64,000 nucleotides of DNA from JANLTX01 sp049840835. GTDB lineage: Bacteria > Armatimonadota > Armatimonadia > Armatimonadales > Armatimonadaceae. Shown piece by piece: positions 60,068 to 64,000 of this stretch; position 1 is the first letter of the stretch, and every line of letters starts with the position of its first letter. Below the pieces are notes generated by a model. The model saw only the letters and a list, made by a program, of their open reading frames with translations, had not been told where the DNA came from and searched no databases. A program made the translations under genes and the position numbers. The DNA lies in contig JASGJG010000017.1 in assembly GCA_049840835.1 (NCBI GenBank), forward strand, positions 62,001 to 126,000, in the 5' to 3' direction.

Positions 60068-60918
60068 TGGGACAGAAAATTCACCCGATCGGATTCCGCA
60101 TTGGCGTTATTCGCGATGCCGATTCCAAGTGGTATGCCGACAAGCAGTACGCACAGTTCGTTCTTGAGGACTACAACATCCGCAAGATGATCAAGAAGCG
60201 TAAGGGCTGGGACAACGCCGCTATCTCCAAAGTGGAGATCGAGCGCCAGGCCAACCAGGTGCGCGTGACCCTGCACACCGCCAAGCCCGGTATCATCATC
60301 GGTCGTGGCGGCGCGGGTGTGGACCTGCTGAAGAACGATCTGGAGCGTCTTACCCAGAAGACCGTGCATGTGAACGTGGCGGAGATTCGCCACTTAGAGA
60401 CCACCGCGCAGCTGGTGGCCGAGTCTATTGCACAGCAGATCGAAAAGCGTATCGGCTATAAGCGTGCTATGCGCCAGGCCGTTACCCGCGCTATGAAGCT
60501 GGGCGTGCGTGGTATCCGATGCCATGTGGCAGGCCGACTCGGTGGCGCCGAAATGGCCCGCCGTGAGCAGGACCGCCAGGGCAAGATTCCGCTTCACACT
60601 CTGCGCGCCGATATCGACTACGGATTCGCCGAGGCGGTCACGACCTATTCCACCGTTGGTGTGAAGGTCTGGATCTACAAGGGCGACATTCTGCCGGGCG
60701 CTCGCCGACCGGTTGAGCCTGTAGAGCGCCGCCCCCGTGGCGGTGACATGGGCGATGATCGACGTCGCAGCCGTGGCAGCCGTGGTGGCCGTGGTCGTGG
60801 TGAGGGTGGCGGCGGTCGTGACGGTCGAGATCGTGGCCCACGCCGCGATGACCGTGGACCGGGTCAGTTCACCGGCGGCGGCAGCTACACTACCGACACT
60901 CCGGGAGGAGGACAGTAA
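60067..60918 (+). CDS. rpsC: 30S ribosomal protein S3 with RG-rich tail
   Basis: 283 residues, about 50 more than usual. The KH domain and core are standard (MGQKIHPIGFRIGVIRDADS, HTAKPGIIIGRGGAGVDLLK, LGGAEMARREQDRQGKIPLH). The C-terminal 65 residues are Arg/Gly/Asp-rich (RRRSRGSRGGRGRGEGGGGR), resembling RNA-binding RGG tails. S3 lies at the mRNA entry channel, so the tail could contact mRNA (inference). Confidence 0.95.
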   Translation: MGQKIHPIGFRIGVIRDADSKWYADKQYAQFVLEDYNIRKMIKKRKGWDNAAISKVEIERQANQVRVTLHTAKPGIIIGRGGAGVDLLKNDLERLTQKTVHVNVAEIRHLETTAQLVAESIAQQIEKRIGYKRAMRQAVTRAMKLGVRGIRCHVAGRLGGAEMARREQDRQGKIPLHTLRADIDYGFAEAVTTYSTVGVKVWIYKGDILPGARRPVEPVERRPRGGDMGDDRRRSRGSRGGRGRGEGGGGRDGRDRGPRRDDRGPGQFTGGGSYTTDTPGGGQ

Positions 60919-61450
60919 ATGCTTGCACCCAAGCGTGTTAAATACCGACCGCATGCACCGCGGTCACCGCCGCGGCGTCGCCTCCGGCGGCACCCTGGTT
61001 CACTTTGGCGAGTTCGGCCTGGTAGCCCAGGAGTCTTGCTGGATGACGGCAAACCAGATCGAGGCCGCTCGTCGTGCCATGACCCGCCACATCAAGCGTG
61101 GTGGTAAGATCTGGATTCGTATCTTCCCGGATAAGAGCTACACCAAGAAGCCTGCCGAGACCCGTATGGGTTCCGGTAAGGGTGCACCCGATGGCTGGGT
61201 GGCGGTTGTTAAGCCGGGCCGCGTGCTCTTCGAGATGGCGGGTGTAGATGTGGAACTGGCTCGCGAGGCCATGCGCCTGGCGCAGCACAAGCTCCCCATC
61301 GCCACCAAGTTCGTAATTAAGAAAGAGCAGGATGCTGCGTTGGCCGCTGCCGGTGTAAAGCCGAATGCAGAGACTGAAGCGGATCTGGCGGAAGCGGAAG
61401 CTGTCGAGGTCGTAGAGACCGAGACGGAGGAAACAACCGATGGCGAATAA
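60919..61450 (+). CDS. rplP: 50S ribosomal protein L16, apparent +1 frameshift near the start
   Basis: The start MLAPKRVKYR (60919-60948) is behind a strong GGAGGA signal, but the rest of L16 (MHRGHRRGVASGGTLVHFGE onward) is in the next frame from 60950. Skipping one C at 60949/60950 gives YRRMHRG, the expected sequence. The full product would be 176 residues, with an acidic C-terminal tail of about 35 (EAEAVEVVETETEETTDGE). L16 is needed for normal 50S function, so a sequencing or assembly indel is the simplest explanation; recoding is possible but unsupported. The alternative is initiation at ATG 60953, losing ten conserved residues. Overlaps rpmC by 11 nt. Confidence 0.85.
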
Positions 61451-61664
61451 TAAACCCGCCAAGGCCGAGCGCGAGGAGCTGAAGGGGCTAGACGCCGCCG
61501 CTCTCCGCACGCAGCTCGATGAGGCGAAGAAGAAACTGTGGACGGATTCGTTCGCCCACGGCAAGCGCCAGCTTGAGAAAACGTCGGAGCTGAGCAAGAC
61601 GCGCAAGCGCATCGCTCGTATCCAGACCAACCTCACCGCGCTTGCGAAGAAGGAAGAGAAGTAA
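61440..61664 (+). CDS. rpmC: 50S ribosomal protein L29
   Basis: 74 residues of the helical L29 family (EELKGLDAAALRTQLDEAKK, then ELSKTRKRIARIQTNLTAL), near the tunnel exit beside L23. It starts inside the rplP reading frame (11-nt overlap) and ends 1 nt before rpsQ. Slightly longer than the usual 60-70, with an extra N-terminal stretch. Confidence 0.94.
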   Translation: MANNKPAKAEREELKGLDAAALRTQLDEAKKKLWTDSFAHGKRQLEKTSELSKTRKRIARIQTNLTALAKKEEK

Positions 61665-61665
61665 T

Positions 61666-61947
61666 ATGGCGGATACAGAAACCACTGCCGTTGAGGCCCG
61701 TGGCCGTCGTAAGACCCGCCAGGGCGTGGTTGTGAGCGACAAGATGGACAAGACCATCGTGGTCGCTGTCATGACCCTGAAGCCGCACCCGCTGTACGGT
61801 CGTACCGTAAAGCGCACGGTGAAGTTCAAGGCGCATGACGAGAACAACGAGTGCGGAAACGGCGATACCGTGGAGATCATGGAATGCCGCCCGCTCTCGA
61901 AAGAGAAGAACTGGCGCCTGAATCGCATCGTCGAGAAGGCCAAGTAA
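61666..61947 (+). CDS. rpsQ: 30S ribosomal protein S17
   Basis: 93 residues from ATG 61666 (MADTETTAVEARGRRKTRQG); the frame back to 61642 overlaps rpmC. OB-fold core: RQGVVVSDKMDKTIVVAVMTLKPHPLYGR, and AHDENNECGNGDTVEIMECRPLSK. Early 16S rRNA binding protein. Last gene of the S10 operon; about 100 nt with hairpins separate it from rplN. Confidence 0.96.
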   Translation: MADTETTAVEARGRRKTRQGVVVSDKMDKTIVVAVMTLKPHPLYGRTVKRTVKFKAHDENNECGNGDTVEIMECRPLSKEKNWRLNRIVEKAK

Positions 61948-61950
61948 TCT

Positions 61951-62031
61951 AGCTCTCTCCCGAACTATCGGGGAGCTAAGTACGTCACGGTGACCCCGTG
62001 ATACGCATGTGGGCGGGGCCGAGAGGCCCCG
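61951..62031 (+). promoter_or_regulatory. three consecutive hairpins upstream of rplN (spc leader)
   Basis: AGCTCTCTCCCG with CGGGGAGCT (61951-61977, imperfect), TCACGG with CCGTGA (61985-62001), and CGGGGCC-GAGA-GGCCCCG (62014-62031, a perfect 7-bp stem with a GNRA tetraloop). No T-run follows. Possible autoregulatory or processing structure. Confidence 0.5.
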
Positions 62032-62053
62032 TCGCCTTGCGGAGGAAGAACTA

Positions 62054-62431
62054 ATGATTCAGCAGTACACCCGCCTGAAAGCGGCGGACAACTCGGGAGC
62101 GCGCTCGCTTCTGTGCATCCGGGTCCTCAAGGGCTCGACCACCCGCACGGGTGCCGTTGGTGACGTCATCGTCGCCGCGGTAAAGTCGGCCACCCCGAAT
62201 GCCAACGTGAAGAAGGGCGACGTGGTGAAGGCCGTTATCGTGCGCACCAAGTTCCCGATCAAGCGCGCCGATGGCTCGACCCTTCGCTTCGATGAGAACG
62301 CGGCGGTCGTGCTCAACAACAACCTGGAGCCACGCGGCACCCGCGTGTTTGGTCCTATTGCCCGTGAGCTTCGCGAATCCAGCGTCTCCGGTGGCATGAA
62401 GATCATCTCCCTGGCTCCGGAGGTGCTGTAA
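62054..62431 (+). CDS. rplN: 50S ribosomal protein L14
   Basis: 125 residues from ATG 62054, behind GGAGGA at 62041-62046. MIQQYTRLKAADNSGARSLL and FDENAAVVLNNNLEPRGTRVFGPIARELRE are standard. It contacts 16S rRNA across the subunit interface. First gene of the spc part; the stop overlaps the rplX start by one base. Confidence 0.97.
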   Translation: MIQQYTRLKAADNSGARSLLCIRVLKGSTTRTGAVGDVIVAAVKSATPNANVKKGDVVKAVIVRTKFPIKRADGSTLRFDENAAVVLNNNLEPRGTRVFGPIARELRESSVSGGMKIISLAPEVL

Positions 62432-62796
62432 TGCGTAAGGCTCCTATTCCCTTCGAGGGAAAACTTCTAATCAAAAAGGGCGACACCGTGATGGTCCTGT
62501 CTGGCAAAGACAAGGGCAAGACCGGCCTGGTCACCCGGGCCTACCCCAAGACCGGTAAGGTCCTGGTAGAGGGCATCAATATCGTCACCCGCCACGTAAA
62601 GGCCCAGCCGACCCCGGACAATCCCAATCCTGAGGGTGGTCGTGTGCAGGCCGAAGTGCCGATCCTGGCCGCCAAGGTCGCGCTCCTGAACCATGAGGGC
62701 AAGCCGACCCGCGTGAAGATCCAGATCGACGATAAGGGTAACAAGACCCGTATCGCGGCCAAGGGCGGCAAGCCCATCGCCGAACCGGCAAAGTAA
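62431..62796 (+). CDS. rplX: 50S ribosomal protein L24
   Basis: 121 residues. The KOW motif LLIKKGDTVMVLSGKDKGKTGLVTRAYPKTGKV and NIVTRHVKAQPTPDNPNPEG identify L24, an assembly initiator. Starts with MRKAPIPFEGK. A 98-nt gap with a possible GCCCT/AGGGC hairpin separates it from rplE. Confidence 0.96.
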   Translation: MRKAPIPFEGKLLIKKGDTVMVLSGKDKGKTGLVTRAYPKTGKVLVEGINIVTRHVKAQPTPDNPNPEGGRVQAEVPILAAKVALLNHEGKPTRVKIQIDDKGNKTRIAAKGGKPIAEPAK

Positions 62797-62894
62797 TTTA
62801 AACCCCCATGCCCTGCCCCTTAACCCCCAATAATGAGGGCACATGGAGGTAGGGTCTTTCCTCGGTCAGAAATCGAGAAAGGTAAGAAACAACA

Positions 62895-63500
62895 ATGGCA
62901 GAAACAACAAAAGTACGTCTGCGTGAGCGCTACGACTCTGAAGTAGCCCCCGCACTCATGAAGCAGTTCGACTACAAGAACGTAATGCAGGCCCCCAAGA
63001 TTGAGAAAGTGGTTCTCAATATGGGTGTGGGCCGCGCCGGACAGACCGGTGGTGAGCCGAAGCTGCTGGAAAACGCTGTTCGCGATATGCAGGCCATCAC
63101 CGGCCAGAAGCCTGTCGCCACCGTCGCCAAAAAATCGGTTGCGAACTTCAAGCTTCGCGAAGGCGCGAAAATCGGCTGCAAAGTGACTCTGCGCGGCGCG
63201 CGCATGTACGAGTTCCTGGACCGCCTGTTCAACATCACGCTCCCCCGTGTGCGTGACTTCCAGGGCATCAACCCGAACTCGTTCGATGGCCGTGGCAACT
63301 TCGCTATGGGTATGAAGGAGCAGATTGTCTTCCCCGAGATCAACTACGATCAGGTGGATACCATCCGTGGTATGGACATCATTATCTGCACCAGCGCCCA
63401 GACCGATGAGGAAGCACGATACCTCCTTCACAAGATGGGTCTGCCCTTCCGCTCCCAGGCAAACGCTGGCCCCCGTGGCGCCACTCGCCTGGAGCTGTAA
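62895..63500 (+). CDS. rplE: 50S ribosomal protein L5
   Basis: 201 residues. LRERYDSEVAPALMKQFDYKN, PKIEKVVLNMGVGRAG, GQKPVATVAKKSVANFKLREG and the C-terminal FPEINYDQVDTIRGMDIIIC are the family core. Binds 5S rRNA and contacts P-site tRNA. In the common order rpsN, rpsH and rplF would follow; here a strong terminator follows instead. Confidence 0.97.
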   Translation: MAETTKVRLRERYDSEVAPALMKQFDYKNVMQAPKIEKVVLNMGVGRAGQTGGEPKLLENAVRDMQAITGQKPVATVAKKSVANFKLREGAKIGCKVTLRGARMYEFLDRLFNITLPRVRDFQGINPNSFDGRGNFAMGMKEQIVFPEINYDQVDTIRGMDIIICTSAQTDEEARYLLHKMGLPFRSQANAGPRGATRLEL

Positions 63501-63516
63501 GAAGCCTCCTCAAACC

Positions 63517-63555
63517 AGAAAAGCCCCGCTGTACATTGTGCAGCGGGGCTTTTCT
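63517..63555 (+). terminator. strong rho-independent terminator after rplE
   Basis: AGAAAAGCCCCGCTG and CAGCGGGGCTTTTCT form a 15-bp perfect stem. The T-rich right arm continues as GTTTC. It ends the ribosomal-protein transcript. Confidence 0.92.
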
Positions 63556-63573
63556 GTTTCTAGAATAATAAAA

Positions 63574-63984
63574 TTACAGTCGATTTAATAATCTGTAGTC
63601 ATCAGGTTCATCAAGTGGTAGAGAATCAATCATGCATAAAACTGTCTCCCCTCGGACAAATTCGAATACATTATCCATTGTTTTAAACGTATATTTATTT
63701 TCGCTAAACCAACCCTCGTTTATACCCAAATCTTGAATTACCAAGTCTGTTAGCTTCTGGACGTCTCTAACTCCTTTGAAAATCCAATGGGAAGGTATTC
63801 CGTTACACCAAAATTTATCAGATATATCTTCATGATTGTTTCCTTCTACTAAGCCTAACTCCTCAGCTTCATCGAAATCTTTCGCAGAAACGATCTGCAA
63901 GATTTCCCATACTGGAAAATAATCTTGAACCTGATCAATAAATTCAGAGCACATAACAAGCCTGACGCAATATAGCTCTTTCAT
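63574..63984 (-). CDS. hypothetical AT-rich protein, 136 aa
   Basis: 136 residues from ATG 63984, behind GGAGG; a TTG at 63999 is in frame but precludes that signal. The sequence is acidic (MKELYCVRLVMCSEFIDQVQ, then DFDEAEELGLVEGNNHEDIS, WIFKGVRDVQKLTDLVIQDL), without membrane helix or export signal. The pattern of strand, DeA-type helix and W-F-GVR faintly recalls DUF4288 or immunity-type small proteins, but I do not recognise it. Composition is strongly AT-rich compared with the adjoining ribosomal genes, suggesting transfer. Confidence 0.6.
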   Translation of the reverse strand: MKELYCVRLVMCSEFIDQVQDYFPVWEILQIVSAKDFDEAEELGLVEGNNHEDISDKFWCNGIPSHWIFKGVRDVQKLTDLVIQDLGINEGWFSENKYTFKTMDNVFEFVRGETVLCMIDSLPLDEPDDYRLLNRL

Positions 63985-64000
63985 TTTGATATCCTCCAAT

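Noticed and set aside
60737..60952. Upstream part of the frame that contains most of L16
   Set aside because: It overlaps the RGG tail of S3 in another frame; the true L16 start is at 60919 with a frame change.
63500..63999. A toxin-immunity locus at the right end
   Set aside because: Only one AT-rich gene is visible and the window ends; no partner toxin can be shown.
1..64000. CRISPR array
   Set aside because: No set of regularly spaced direct repeats was seen; the repeats present are inverted and dispersed.

Overview
This window looks like a chromosomal segment from a diderm bacterium of moderately high GC. It has a type IV pilus secretin, lipoproteins and a bacterial ribosomal-protein cluster. 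Gene content (DUF6785-type membrane proteins, AfsR-like regulators with TPR tails, GH26/CBM35 enzymes, many long palindromic repeats) gives an impression of Armatimonadota, but that assignment is an inference without a search.

Layout. 1-4.8 kb: typA (cut by the window edge), an S9D glutamyl-endopeptidase-like protease and a zinc alcohol dehydrogenase. 4.8-10.5 kb: a hypothetical gene and a small metzincin-like protease, separated by an AT-rich block of about 4.07 kb. The block carries one 1271-residue protein that resembles a defence effector and is bounded by 14-bp near-identical direct repeats. 10.5-17 kb: an AfsR/SARP-like regulator flanked by an alpha/beta hydrolase and a VOC-cupin-CMD-small membrane protein operon; both flanking promoters carry the same spaced CGGAACG pair. 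17-23 kb: azoR/doxX with a divergent TetR regulator, DUF4870, NUDIX, and a GH26/FAD oxidoreductase pair. 23-28 kb: an IS200/RAYT-like transposase between long inverted repeats, a DUF6785 membrane protein and a frameshifted gene. 28-38.2 kb: type IV pilus genes pilMNOPQ, then pilB in one operon with a grpE-like and a dnaK-like gene. 38.2-42 kb: a frameshifted hypothetical gene and a glycine-rich lipoprotein. 42-48.7 kb: pyruvate dehydrogenase E1alpha-E1beta-E2, peroxiredoxin, a TlpA-like thioredoxin, LOG and SIMPL. 48.7-51.4 kb: a second AfsR-like regulator, frameshifted. 51.6-63.5 kb: the str and S10/spc clusters from rpsL to rplE, ending in a strong terminator, followed by another AT-rich gene.

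Three themes stand out. First, long palindromic repeats lie between genes and, more strikingly, inside three reading frames without breaking them. Second, a -10 hexamer sits only 5-8 nt upstream of several start codons, which suggests leaderless mRNAs. Third, four genes show small frameshifts, including the normally essential rplP, so at least some of these are probably sequence errors. The most novel candidates are the direct-repeat-bounded 1271-aa gene, the pilB-grpE-dnaK operon and the SARP-like regulon around 10.5-15 kb.
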